From Spiroplasma endosymbiont of Agriotes lineatus (GTDB lineage Bacteria > Bacillota_I > Bacilli_A > Mycoplasmatales > Nriv7), in contig NZ_OZ026448.1 in NCBI RefSeq assembly GCF_964019485.1, forward strand, positions 620,001 through 684,000: a stretch of 64,000 nt of DNA, in the 5' to 3' direction. This document shows, piece after piece, positions 1-16,901 of the stretch. How positions within the stretch are numbered: position 1 is the first letter of the stretch; every line of letters begins with the position of its first letter. A program made the position numbers and the translations under genes. Below the pieces are notes generated by a model. That model worked only from the letters and a program-made list of their open reading frames with translations. It did not search any database and was not told the origin of the DNA.

Positions 1-1049
1 ATTAAATTATTTCAGTTATTTTTTCATGATTTAGTAATTTGGGGGTATTTTTTATCTCACTTTTCAGCAAAATTGTCTAAAGCAACCAACGATATTTCTT
101 CATTAATTGCTGTATAAATTGATTTTAAATCATTAGCTACAAGTTTGCGATCTTTGTGAGGAACAAATTTTAAACTATTACGAATTTGATGAACAATGCA
201 TAATTGGTGCTGTGTTTTTAGAAAAACAGCTTCTATTGCATCAGACATCCCGGTTAAATTATCACTATAAGCAACAAGAATATCTTGTAAGCCACGATTT
301 TTCATTTCCGTAAGGGGATTTGGTGTTAAGTCAAAATTTGGCTCCCCTCATTCTCGCTAATTCACATTCCTAAAATATCTTTTAAACCATCTAAATTAAT
401 TCCTAAGGCAAGATAAACTGCTTTATTTATTATTCGTTTATCTTGCTTTACTTTAACAACAATACAATCAAAATAAACAATCGGATAAATCTTCTCTAAA
501 GGTTTAGTTTGTCACACTTTAACTTCTTCAATAACACATCATCAGTTATTTGATTAATTAAACTTTCTGAAATTTCTGCTCCGTGATAGAATTCTTGCAA
601 TTGTGCTTTGATATCAGAAATTGTCATTCCTCTTGCATATAAAGAAATTACTTTTTGATCAAAGTTATTAAATTTTCTTTGTCTTTTTGAAATAATTACT
701 GGTTTAAAAGTACTATTTCGATCTCTTGGTACATCAATTATGATTGAACCATTTTTAAGTAATAATGGTTTTTTGTGTGTTGCCATTTCTTTTATTATGA
801 TTCTCATCAGTTTCAAGATGATCTTTAATTTCTGCATTTAACATTCGTTCAGTTAATTTTCTGGTAAATTCCTGAAAAATATTATTACTTTTAAATAAAT
901 CTTGTGGATTATCAATATTTTCTAAAAAATAATCCACAACTTTATCAATTGCATCAGGTTCTTTTTTTATTTTTTTTGTCATTTTCTGTTCTCCTTCGTT
1001 TAAGTATAATTCAGAATGAATTATCGAGACACAGAATTTTGGACAGGAC
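1..1049 (-). mobile_element. IS256-family insertion sequence, cut by window edge, transposase frameshifted
   Basis: The transposase starts at ATG 982 (MTKKIKKEPDAIDKVVDYF). It carries mutator-type landmarks: GMTISDIKAQLQEFYHG, the segment ISESLINQITDDV, and near the window edge MKNRGLQDILVAYSDN with HQLCIVHQIRNSLKFVP. These lie in different frames, with shifts near 780, 530 and 310, so the gene is broken. The outer end is the sequence gagacacagaattttggacagg near 1026-1048, which also ends the copy at 26274-27578. The family is IS256 (DDE transposase, 8-9 bp target duplications). The C-terminal part lies outside the window. Confidence 0.85.
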
Positions 1050-1056
1050 CAAATGA

Positions 1057-1102
1057 TTATTTTTTCTTTTTTTAAAAATACCTAAGAAAACTAAACGCGA
1101 CC
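1057..1102 (+). repeat. Solo terminal inverted repeat of the UPF0236-type IS
   Basis: The sequence ends in cctaagaaaactaaacgcgacc. The same end, in either orientation, is found at 5107, 27903, 29935, 52318 and twice at 61418-61485. Only the end is present here, between the IS256 end and a truncated gene start, so it marks the scar of an insertion that removed the gene downstream of uvrA. Confidence 0.75.
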
Positions 1103-1168
1103 CCTAAAACTACAATTGGTGATATTGTTAAACAAACGATTATTGTTATTTTTAAACGGAATTTTCAT
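1103..1168 (-). pseudogene. Truncated 5' end of a membrane or exported protein downstream of uvrA
   Basis: An ATG at 1168 follows an AGGTGA ribosome-binding site and lies 11 bases after the uvrA stop, so it probably was the next gene of the operon. If one A is removed from the AAAA run after the ATG, the reading is MKFRLKITIIVCLTISPIVV, a typical N-terminal membrane or signal segment. It runs directly into the solo inverted repeat at 1057-1102, which replaced the rest. The protein cannot be identified. Confidence 0.4.
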
Positions 1169-1178
1169 TAATAGTCAC

Positions 1179-4049
1179 CTACTTTATATTTAATTTAATA
1201 TTATCATTAATTTGATAAACTTTTCTTAAATATTCAGCCGTATATGAATTTTTATTACTATTAATTACTTGCTCTGGCGTTCCTGTAACAATTACTTCGC
1301 CGCCATATCTCCCGCCATTAGGTCCTAAGTCAATAATGTAATCACCTAACTTAATAACATCTAAATTATGTTCAATAACAAGAACCGTATCACCATTATT
1401 AACAATGCGACTAAGAACTGATAATAATCTTTTAACATCATCAATATGTAATCCCGTTGTTGGTTCATCTAAAATAAATAATGTTTTTCTAGTTGCTCTT
1501 TTTTGTAAGTAAGTCGCTAATTTAACTCTTTGAGCTTCCCCCCCAGATAATTGGGTTGTTGGTTGTCCTAACTTAATATATCCCATACCAACATCAAGCA
1601 AGGTTTGTAATTTAACATTAATTTTCGGAATATTTGCAAAAAACTCCTGAGCTTCAACAACTGACATATTTAAAACATCATAAATATTTTTCCCTTTATA
1701 TTTAACTTGTAAAGTTTCATCATTATAGCGCATCCCTTCACATATTTCACAAGTAACAAAAACATCTGGTAAAAAATGCATCGCAATTTTAATAATTCCT
1801 GCCCCCTGACAGCGTTCACATCTTCCGCCACGAACATTAAAAGAAAACCTTCCTTTAAGATAACCTTGAGTTTTAGCTAATGGTGATGCAGCAAATAAAT
1901 CACGAATATCATCAAAAACTGAAGTATAAGTTGCCGGATTACTATGCGGCGTCCTTCCAATTGGTTCTTGCGAAACATTAACAACTTTATCAATGTTATC
2001 CATTCCCTTAATATTTTGATGTTTACCCGGACGATTAACCTTTTGTCCTAAATTTTGTAGCAAATTTTTATATAACACTTCATTTACTAAAGTTGATTTT
2101 CCACTGCCGGAAACCCCTGTAACAATAATAAGTTTTCCTAAAGGAATAGTAACATCAATATTTTTTAAATTATTTTCTCTTGCTCCAATAATAGTAATTT
2201 TCTTATTATTCCCACTTCGGCGCTTTTTTGGAATCGTAATCGTTTCTTGATGTGATAAATATCTCCCTGTAATTGACTTTTCACTAGCGATAATATCGGC
2301 TTTTGTTCCCACAGCAATAATTTCACCCCCAAATTTACCAGCTTTAGGACCAAAATCAACAAGTCAATCAGCTTGATGTATCATATCTTTATCATGTTCA
2401 ACAACAATAACCGTATTTCCTAAATCTCGTAACGATTTTAAAGTTTTAATTAATCGGTCATTATCTTTTTGATGTAAACCAATTGAAGGTTCGTCTAATA
2501 CATATAATACTCCTGTCAATTTTGAACCAATTTGCGTTGCTAAACGAATTCGTTGGGCTTCACCACCAGATAATGATTGAGCCGCTCTTGATAAATTTAA
2601 ATATCTTAAACCAACATCATTTAAAAAGCTTAAACGATTAACTAATTCATTAATAACTAACTTAGCAATCTCTTGTTGTTGTTTTGATAATTTTAAACTA
2701 AGAATATAATCTAAACTTTCATCAATATCTAAATTAGTAAATTCATTAATATTTATTGTTCCTACCTTAACACATAATGCTTTGGGGTTTAATCGTGCCC
2801 CTTTACAAGACCAACAAGTTTTATCACTCATAAATTTCCGATAATATTCACGACGCATTTCATTAACAGTTTCAACAAAGCGTCGTTCAACAATACTAGC
2901 AACACCTTCAATATAGTCATAACTTTTATAAGTATTATTATTACTAGATACTAAAGTATAATTTAATTGTTTATCACTACCATACATTAAATAATTAATT
3001 TGTTCATCACTAAGATTTTTAATCGGTTGATCTAAGTCAATACCATATTCTTTACAAATAATTTTTAATTTCTGTCATTCTAAACTATCACCACCAATAA
3101 AATTTTTATAAAATTCAATTCCACCTTGATTAATTGAAAGATTACGATTAGGAAATAATAAATCTTCATCAACTTCCAAACGAATACCAATACCCTTACA
3201 TTCAGAACACGCCCCCATTGGTGCATTAAAAGAAAATAAACGGGGTTCTAACTCCGGAATTATAAAACTACATTGGTTACAAGCGTGATTTTGCGAAAAT
3301 AATAATTGCTCTTTACTATTAACAAGGACAACTTTTGACAATCCTTTACTATACTTTAATGATTTTTCTAAACTGTCATGAATATTAGATCAAACATTAT
3401 CATTATCACTTAATTTAATGCGATCAACAACAATATCAATATTATGCCGTTTACTTTTATCTAATTGAATATCATCATCTAATGAATAAATGTGGTTATT
3501 AACCTTAACGCGTAAAAACCCTTCGTGTCGCAAAGTTAAAAACAACTCATAATGCGTTCCTTTTTTATCAATAACTACTGGCGACAAAATTTCAATGCGT
3601 TCTTCCATTGTTACTTGTTTTAATCTTTTAATCATTTCCTTAATTGTCATTGCTTTAATTAAACCATGACCATTAATACAATATGGTAGCCCCACACGAG
3701 CATATAATAATCGTAAATAATCATATATTTCTGTCACTGTTCCCACAGTACTACGAGGATTATTACTAGTAGTTTTTTGATCAATAGAAATCGCTGGTGA
3801 TAGTCCTTCAATAGAATCAACATCAGGTTTTTCACTATTACCTAAAAATTGTCGGGCATACGTCGACAATGATTCCATATATCTTCTTTGTCCTTCAGCA
3901 TAAATCGTATTAAAGGCTAATGATGACTTCCCGCTGCCAGAAACGCCAGTAAAAACAATTAACTTATTTTTAAGAATTGTTAAATCAACATTTTTTAAGT
4001 TATGCTCTCTAGCTCCTTTTACAATTATATATTTTGTTGCATCATCCAT
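1179..4049 (-). CDS. uvrA: Excinuclease ABC subunit A
   Basis: UvrA is the damage-recognition ATPase of nucleotide excision repair, a cytoplasmic dimer that loads UvrB on DNA. This gene encodes 956 residues, the normal family length, with TGA as Trp. Visible are the first Walker A ([12 protein letters not shown], residues about 34-45), paired Cys motifs of the zinc modules ([31 protein letters not shown]), two ABC signatures ([12 protein letters not shown] and [12 protein letters not shown]), the second Walker A ([14 protein letters not shown]) and two Walker B regions ([25 protein letters not shown]). I chose ATG 4049 because GGAGG ends 7 bases upstream; an in-frame TTG lies one codon earlier. 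It probably belongs to one transcription unit with the thiamine transporter upstream. Confidence 0.97.
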
Positions 4050-4080
4050 CAAATCACCTCCAATAATTAATTAGCATTTG

Positions 4081-4977
4081 CTAATTAATTTGATCATTAT
4101 ATTTTTCTTTTCAAGGCACTAATACTCTAAATAGTAACGGCAATGATATTATCATTAAAGGATACACAAAAATAAAAACATAAATTAAATTATATATTAA
4201 TGCATAACCTCAAACACTAAAACCATCTCACGCATAATTACCAAAATATAATACCCCTGATAATACATTGCACATATATATAATAATACAAATAACTGTT
4301 ATTATAAAGGAAATTTTAATGTTAGCATTAAGCCGATTTTTAAAATTAATATTCACTATTCCTATTAAAGAAGGCATAATCATAGGAATAAAATAATCTA
4401 GTAAATATTGTCAAGGATTAATAATTGCCCCTTGAGGAATAATAATTAATGAAACTAAAGCACTAATAACACCAGTTACAATTCCGTGTCAAAAACTAAC
4501 AACGAAAGCAATTAAAAATACCGGTCAATACTTTAAACCAATACTGCCCCCCCCCATTGGTAATTTAGGAAAAAATATCATCAGATAATCTAAAATTAAT
4601 GATAAACTAACAAAAAAAGCGATTAATACTAAATCAAATGTTTTTCAATGACAAATTTTAAAGCATCGTTTTTTAATCATTTTAAAATCAATATTAAATC
4701 TTATTGTCTTTTGGCAACTTAATAACCAAATTAATATTAAATTAGCAATTAAAAATAATAATAAAATCACAATAAATGCAATTTTAATAAATAAAATAAT
4801 TTTATTATTAATTAATTGTGTATTCTTAACATTAGAAGAAAAAATGCTTAAAAATTTTTCTTCCGAACTTATTGTTATCAATATTATTACTCCGACAATC
4901 AAGAAACAAAAAATTACATTAATTAACATTAAAATTCAACGATAAATTTGATTAGTCTTATTTACTTCTTGCGCCAT
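4081..4977 (-). CDS. thiT: ThiT-like thiamine (ECF S-component) transporter
   Basis: A 298-residue polytopic membrane protein (ATG 4977, AAGGAG 7 bases upstream, stop TAG 4081-4083). The C-terminal half carries the ThiT/YuaJ signature: DYLMIFFPKLPMGGG, then LIAFVVSFWHGIVTGVISAL, and later a PWQYLLDYFIPM stretch corresponding to the family's Pro-x-Q-x-Leu-Leu-Asp-Tyr region. ThiT is the substrate-binding S component that works with the shared EcfAA'T energising module to import thiamine. The first ~100 residues add two further hydrophobic segments, making it longer than the usual ~190 residues. The TPP riboswitch upstream supports the assignment independently. Confidence 0.85.
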
Positions 4978-5026
4978 TTTAGTCTCCTTAATTATAGCAA
5001 GAAATCTAATATATTTTGAAATATAC

Positions 5027-5093
5027 AAGACTTCCTCCGCTAGTATTACCTAGTTCAAGTTCCGAGACTCAGGCAAAATGCCGCCCCTGTCTT
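5027..5093 (-). promoter_or_regulatory. TPP (THI-box) riboswitch controlling the thiamine transporter
   Basis: Read on the minus strand, the element is closed by AAGAC...GTCTT (P1). It contains GGCA-TTT-TGCC followed by TGAG (the CUGAGA-type P3 region). Then comes GAACTAGGTAATACTAGCGG, which matches the conserved P4/P5 half of TPP riboswitches, with stem CTAG/CTAG around GTAATA. It lies 50 bases before the ATG. No clear terminator follows it, so control may be at translation or by an unrecognised structure. Confidence 0.92.
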
Positions 5094-5100
5094 ATATCAA
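5091..5100 (-). promoter_or_regulatory. Extended -10 promoter for riboswitch-thiT-uvrA
   Basis: TTGATATAAG on the minus strand contains TGATATAAG, an extended -10 (TGn plus TATAAG), just upstream of the riboswitch. The place of the -35 box is inside a UPF0236 IS end at 5107, so that insertion has replaced the original upstream promoter half. This is a sequence inference only. Confidence 0.4.
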
Positions 5101-5106
5101 TTTAAT

Positions 5107-5389
5107 GGTCGCGTTTAGCTTTCTTAATTATTGCTTTGAAGAAGTAAAAAAATCAGCTAATTATATTATTTAATTGCTAAACTAACCCCGCCCCCCTCGT
5201 TATTGTCATTTTTATTCATCATCTCATTCTATCATATTATTGAATTAATATTTTCATTAATATAATGTAACACATTTAATTTGTTTTAATATCTTTATTA
5301 TTTAATTCATTTTTAGCAACATTACGAATGTTTTTCACTAATTCTTGATGATTTCCGTCTTTATATAATTTAATTCAACTATTTAGTGG
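5107..5389 (-). mobile_element. Internally deleted UPF0236-type IS remnant
   Basis: Positions 5107-5280 match, in reverse, the right end of the UPF0236 element at about 52140-52318 (inverted repeat, then the tttattcattaccattct-type region). Positions 5283-5389 match the transposase interior at about 51665-51775. The roughly 350 bases between those parts have been deleted. There is no coding capacity. Confidence 0.75.
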
Positions 5390-5391
5390 AA

Positions 5392-5493
5392 CGCATAAAG
5401 TTTTATTAGGTAGGAGGAAAAGGTTTAAATAATTTTTAATGACAAGCAACGACAATTTAATTATCATTTTATTTGGAAAATAAATAATAAATG
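5392..5493 (+). repeat. ~100-bp end repeat (cgcataaagttttattagg type)
   Basis: It begins cgcataaagttttattaggtagg and continues to an A/T-rich stretch containing gacaatttaattatcatttt. The inverted counterpart lies at about 6062-6157, and further copies at 27691-27787 and 40130-40223. The outer 20 bases also form the left end of all type II prophages (24049, 30150, 41141, 54064). Confidence 0.7.
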
Positions 5494-7031
5494 GAATAAC
5501 AACCCTTTTTAGGACACTTTTTATGTAGGCTGCCATTTTCTAAATTCAACGGGTGTTAAATAATTTAAGCTGCCGTGAATTCGAATATTGTTGTATCAAT
5601 TAACAAAATCAAATAGTTCGCATTTTAATTGTGTTAAGTTTGTAAATTTTTTACCCTTAATAAATTCTGTTTTAAAGGTTTTGTAAGTTGTTTCAGCCAC
5701 AGCATTATCATAAGGACAACCTTTATTGCTTAATGATCTTTTAATGTTAAAAGTTATTAAAATTTCATCAATGATTTTATTTTTGAACTCATTACCATGA
5801 TTGGTATGAAATAAAGTTATTTGCTTTAATGATCGTGTTATCTTATGAAAAGCTGGGTCGTGTTTAGTTTTCTTAGATATTTTTAAAAAAAGAAAAAATA
5901 ATTATTTACTATAAATTATTTCAACATGCAAATTAAGTATATATTTCTTATGTATGATTTTTGTTGTAAAAAATTATTTTAATGTTGTTTTTATAAACGT
6001 TTTTTTTAGTTTTTATAACCTTTTATTGAGATTATGTTTGTTGATATTAAATATTTTGTCTTATTATTTATTTTCTAAATAAAACGATAATTAAATTGTC
6101 GTTGCTTGTCATTAAAAATTATTTAAACCTTTTCCCGCCTAACAAAACTTTATGTGATCAAAAGCTTGTTGAACTAGTTCGGCGGTTTTGTTTAGCCCAG
6201 CATTATAGTCAATTACTTCGCGATTAAACAAGTCAATTAATAAGCAAATATAATGTCATTTCCCATCAACTTGCACATATGTTAAATCACTAACAACAAC
6301 TTCATTAGGTTTTTTGTCATTAAATTCACGATTTAAAACATTACTAATTTGGGCATTATTAACTGTTATTTTGTGATTACGATATTTTAATTTGGTGTAT
6401 TTGTATTCAGAAACCAAATTATTTTTGATCATAATGCATCTGATTTTTCGCCGCGATAAGATGATATCTTTTCTTATTAAAACAGTTTTAATTTTACGAG
6501 CCCCATAAATTTTGTGACTTTTTATTAAACGCGCTGATAACTTTTTTGTTCATAATTATTAACTTGCTTGTTAGTGCATTTATTAGTTTGATAAAAATGC
6601 GTTGATTTTGATAAATCCAAAATCTTACATATTTTCCTCAATGAATATTTGTTTTTGTTGTTATTAATTATTGTTATTTTTTGGCCATTATCAGTGCGGC
6701 TTGCTTTAAAATGTCATTTTTAATTCGTAATTGTTTTAATTCTTTTCGTAAGTAAATTAATTCATTTTCTTCATTACTTTGATTATCTTTTGCTTTAAAA
6801 GAACCAGAATTATCGAATGATTTTATTCAATTATAAATAGCAGATTTTGAAATACCCTATTCATTAATAATTTCAATAATACTTTTCCCGTTTTGATAAA
6901 GCATGACAATTTGTTTTTTAAATTCATCTGTATATGAATTTTTGCCCATTTTTATATTCCTACTTTCTTATATAATTTTATCTTATTTTAAAAGTCCACA
7001 TAAATATGGTCCAACTTATTGTAGCCTATCC
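5494..7031 (-). mobile_element. IS3-family (IS150-like) element, copy 1, defective
   Basis: orfA reads MGKNSYTDEFKKQIVMLYQ with a helix-turn-helix. It is interrupted by a nonsense codon (INE*GIS) and ends in a typical A-rich slippage site before orfB. orfB is an integrase-core transposase with several frameshifts. It has IRRIMIKN-type DNA-binding segments, the NEFKNKIIDEIL and NKGCPYDNAVAE region, and the C-terminal end INIRIHGSLNYLTP. Ends: ggaataacaacccttttttaggacactttttatg on the left and the complement of tggtccaacttattg...cctatcc on the right. A 305-bp element is inserted at 5855. None of the copies in this window is intact. Confidence 0.85.
5855..6159. mobile_element. 305-bp non-autonomous element inserted in the IS3 copy
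   Basis: The IS3 transposase sequence stops at AAAAGCT (5848-5854) and resumes with AAAAGCT (6160-6166), giving a 7-bp target duplication. The inserted 305 bases start GGGTCGTGTTTAGTTTTCTTAG and end CCTAACAAAACTTTATGTGATC. These are the two related terminal repeats seen on the UPF0236 IS and on type II prophages. A second copy of identical length is at 39919-40223. There is no credible gene inside, apart from an A/T-rich hydrophobic reading. Confidence 0.75.
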
Positions 7032-7077
7032 ATACAATTTTAAGTATATTTAATAAATATCAAGAGTTTTCTACAAA

Positions 7078-7422
7078 ATGAAAAAAAATAGTGCCTTTTT
7101 TCATTCAAGGTATCAAACGCGTTATCATAATTCTGATGAAAAATTTGAACGATTACAAAATAACTTAATAAATTATTTAAAAAAATATATTAATAATCCA
7201 GAAGAATGAGCTAAACAATAAGCATATATTTTATTAGAAAATATCATTATTTGTGCTTTTGCTAAAGACATTGGTACTAGTCAATGGGGGAGTTTGATGG
7301 TGATGATATCATTAATTATTTAGAAACAAAATAAATATATCGCTCTCAACGAATACAATGTTGCCGTTGTTCTCGCTGTCGGATATTTACCTAAAAATAA
7401 AGAATTACCAATAAAACCATAA
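7078..7422 (+). pseudogene. Nitroreductase family fossil (C-terminal half)
   Basis: Read in shifting frames with one nonsense codon, the segment gives PEEWAKQ*AYILLENIIICA, then WGEFDGDDIINYLETK, then NEYNVAVVLAVGYLPKNKEL. That is the order of the C-terminal third of NfsB/FRP-type flavin nitroreductases: the W..qQAYIaLgN helix, the pieGFD loop, and the final eYnVaVvLAvGY strand. The N-terminal half is missing, apparently removed where IS3 copy 1 ends at 7031. It cannot be functional. Confidence 0.6.
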
Positions 7423-7465
7423 TCCCTAACTTATTAACAATTAGTTACTAAAATTGAATAAAACA

Positions 7466-7500
7466 AAAATGTCATTATTGTAAAGATAATGGCATTTTTT
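7466..7500 (-). terminator. Transcription terminator after rpoC
   Basis: AAAATGCCATTATC...ATAATGACATTTTTGTTTT read on the minus strand forms a 13-bp stem with one G-U pair and a T-rich tail. It lies about 65 bases after the rpoC stop. On the plus strand it also ends the nitroreductase fossil. Confidence 0.75.
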
Positions 7501-7565
7501 TAAAAAGATATTTATTTTAATTAAATTTATCTTTTATATTTAAAAAATATCTAATAATTTAAATT

Positions 7566-11330
<3,765 letters not shown>

Positions 11331-11362
11331 TTATCATTTCTTCCTCTCTAGAATTTGTTTTC

Positions 11363-15058
<3,696 letters not shown>

Positions 15059-15089
15059 TAACAAACCCCCTTTGTTTTTCATAACTAAA

Positions 15090-15125
15090 ACTATGTAATT
15101 TTATACTAATTATACTGTTAAATCA
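15090..15125 (-). promoter_or_regulatory. Candidate rpoBC promoter
   Basis: On the minus strand, TTGATT is followed after 15 bases by TATAAA, with a second AT-rich box TATAAT in between. This is the only promoter-like sequence between prophage A and the rpoB ribosome-binding site. Spacing is short, so the assignment is weak. Confidence 0.3.
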
Positions 15126-15147
15126 ATACATACTTTTGATAAGTTTG

Positions 15148-15451
15148 TAGAAACCATATACATATGACAAGATTTTGGTTTTTACAAACTTGCTGTTAAT
15201 TAATAAATAAATATGAGCTCATTTATTTATTACAAGAAATATAAGGTTAAATTAATATTTATTATTTTTAGTTATGCCTTGTATTTTTTTGTACCTTGAT
15301 AATAATAAACTAAGTTAATTAGTAAACGAAGTTTACTAACAAATTTTGTTAAACATAAATGTTTAAAAAAATAAATATTTAACTTAGTTAGATAACTAAG
15401 CTAAATATAACTTAGTTTAATATAACTAAATATTGTAAAGATGGTATGTAT
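15148..15451 (+). promoter_or_regulatory. Type I phage leader with several hairpins
   Basis: This non-coding leader is shared with prophage E (63429-63740) and, inverted, with 56410-56745. It has an inverted repeat GTAGAAACCA...TGGTTTTTAC at the left end. A near-perfect palindrome centred on GAGCTC lies at 15202-15231. Further stem-loops are TTAGTAAAC-GAA-GTTTACTAA, TTAAACAT/ATGTTTAA, and a repeated ACTTAGTT motif. Such hairpins are candidates for origin and packaging signals of the single-stranded genome. It may also hold the early promoter. Confidence 0.5.
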
Positions 15452-15781
15452 ATGAGAAATATTGAAAATATTTTTTTAAATACTGAAAAATATCTTTTAA
15501 AAGAAACACAAAATGCAGTACTTATTAAAGCACCGGCAATTCCGTGATTGTATGAATCTACTGGTATTTGGTTTTCGAAACGATTTGTTTATAAAGGAAA
15601 ATATGAGAATTCTATTTGTATAGGAATAATTAGAGATGATGAATATCGGTTAGTTTTTATTAATTATAAAGGTCAAGAGTCTAGTTTGATTTTAGGTCAT
15701 GAGTTGTTAGGTTTTTTTGTTGCTGAAAAAGAACATGATAAAAAAGTTGTAAGTTTTGATTATTTTAAAAATTCATTTTAA
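15452..15781 (+). CDS. Plectrovirus first ORF, conserved small protein
   Basis: A 109-residue protein (MRNIENIFLNTEKYLLKETQ...). It is the first gene in every phage copy here and is intact in A. All copies share NIENIFLN, LLKETQNA, a proline-rich IKAP-IPW segment and KRFVYKGKYENSICI. No signal peptide or membrane segment is seen. Position and size would suit a single-stranded-DNA-binding or early regulatory protein, but no motif proves it. The upstream gaaagatggtatgtat holds a weak ribosome-binding site. Confidence 0.7.
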
Positions 15782-15851
15782 AAATGTTTTACGGTGTTTT
15801 AAGAATAGGGGTAAATAAAAAAATATTTTAGTTAGTTTTTATGGTGTTTAA

Positions 15852-15880
15852 ACGGCGCGGAAAGCGTATGCTCCGCCCGT
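15852..15880 (+). other. G+C-rich hairpin between phage genes 1 and 2
   Basis: ACGGcGCGGA...TCCGCCCGT forms a 9-bp stem with a single bulged C and a 10-base loop (AAGCGTATGC). It is strikingly G+C-rich in a 25% G+C background. Placed between the first two phage genes, it may be a strand-replication start or packaging signal. Confidence 0.55.
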
Positions 15881-15946
15881 TAATTATCTATGTTGGTTGA
15901 GAGTTATTTAACTAAGTTATTGCAATTTTTTTAAGGAGTTTTAGAA

Positions 15947-16123
15947 ATGAAAATGTGAGTTAATGTGGATGAGTCTGGCAAAGATTATTGTCAAGAGTTT
16001 ATATATTCTATTAATAAAAAAACTGGATTAGAACAAAAAATTTGAGCGTCTAAATCTGCAGTTGAATCTGTTAGAACTGATTTAGTCGGTGATAATTGAC
16101 TTTGTGTTGATATTGCATATTAA
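15947..16123 (+). CDS. Plectrovirus hypothetical protein, 58 residues
   Basis: Starts MKMWVNVDESGKDYCQEF after AAGGAG and ends VDIAY. Three TGA codons are read as Trp. It is present in type I only. It is soluble and mildly acidic, of unknown function. Confidence 0.65.
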
Positions 16124-16152
16124 AAGATTAAAAAATTAAGGAGAAAAGAAAG

Positions 16153-16407
16153 ATGAGTATATTTGGACTAGTGTTTTTTACGATTTTAACATTATTACTA
16201 GCATATTATATTGCGGTTAATATTTATCGTTTTTTTAAAGATAAAAAGAAATATGGTAGTGAAGCAAAACAGCTACCAAAAGATTTTACTTATTCACAAC
16301 GAATATTTATTGCGAAATTTAAGAAAAATTTATTAGAACAAGATGAAAAAAAATTAACAAATAAAAAAATATTTAGAATATTTTTAAAAGTACATAGATA
16401 TGACTAA
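16153..16407 (+). CDS. Plectrovirus small membrane protein
   Basis: 84 residues: one N-terminal membrane span (GLVFFTILTLLLAYYIAVNI) and a basic cytoplasmic tail with the conserved FIAKFKK segment. It corresponds to the second gene of type II phages (41983-42204), which has the same topology and the FIARFEEW motif. It is probably an assembly or minor structural protein. Confidence 0.7.
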   Translation: MSIFGLVFFTILTLLLAYYIAVNIYRFFKDKKKYGSEAKQLPKDFTYSQRIFIAKFKKNLLEQDEKKLTNKKIFRIFLKVHRYD

Positions 16408-16516
16408 ATTTAACTATAATACAAAAATAACTAAAATTAATCAAATTAAGAGCACAAAAAGGGTTAGAAAAATTAAAAAAATTAAAAAAATGTTAAAAAT
16501 AAGAAAGATAAATTAA
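16400..16516 (+). CDS. Very basic 38-residue phage protein
   Basis: Overlaps the previous gene by 8 bases (ATGACTAA). It is composed mostly of Lys, Arg, Ile and Asn (KSTKRVRKIKKIKKMLKIRK). The type II counterpart is the Arg/Lys-rich 44-residue protein at 42611-42745. Small basic proteins of filamentous spiroplasma phages may bind the packaged DNA, an inference from composition only. Confidence 0.55.
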   Translation: MTKFNYNTKITKINQIKSTKRVRKIKKIKKMLKIRKIN

Positions 16517-16533
16517 AAGGTAGGAAGATAAAA

Positions 16534-16746
16534 GTGAAAGTATGATATGGTATTGCTTCTTCTGAAGAAGAACAAAAGATAGATAGAGTATCGCAGTTAT
16601 CTGTATATGTTAATGGTGATAACAATACTAAACCTAATCGTGTATGAGCGCGTGATTATGGTGTTGGTCATGTAGAGATAGATATTTTTCATGATGTGTG
16701 GGTTTGTATTGATGCTATGTTATTAATTAAGGAAGTTGGTTGTTAA
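16534..16746 (+). CDS. Plectrovirus hypothetical protein, 70 residues
   Basis: GTG start after AGGTAGGA; reads MKVWYGIASSEEEQKIDRVS and ends LIKEVGC. The stop TAA is immediately followed by the next ATG. It is acidic, without membrane segments, and seen only in type I. Not recognised. Confidence 0.55.
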
Positions 16747-16896
16747 ATGTTTAAAAAAATAATTATTGAGTTAATTGAATTAATTTATCCAACTGCCGAT
16801 TTACCACCCCGAGTTGTATTTTTGTTTTCAATTTTAATAATTGTAATGCTCTTCTCAGCAATTATTTTTCTACTCTTTTGACCTTTTAAGCGGTAA
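16747..16896 (+). CDS. Plectrovirus 49-residue membrane protein
   Basis: One membrane span (VVFLFSILIIVMLFSAIIFLL) near the C-terminus, ending WPFKR. Translationally coupled to the gene before it (TAAATG). It has the size and place of the 53-residue type II protein at 42204-42365. Confidence 0.6.
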
Positions 16897-16901
16897 TTAT
16901 T

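Noticed and set aside
15130-15180. dif-like site at the left end of prophage A, as used by many filamentous phages
   Set aside because: No convincing Xer arm pair is visible; inverted ends plus a 7-bp direct repeat fit transposition better.
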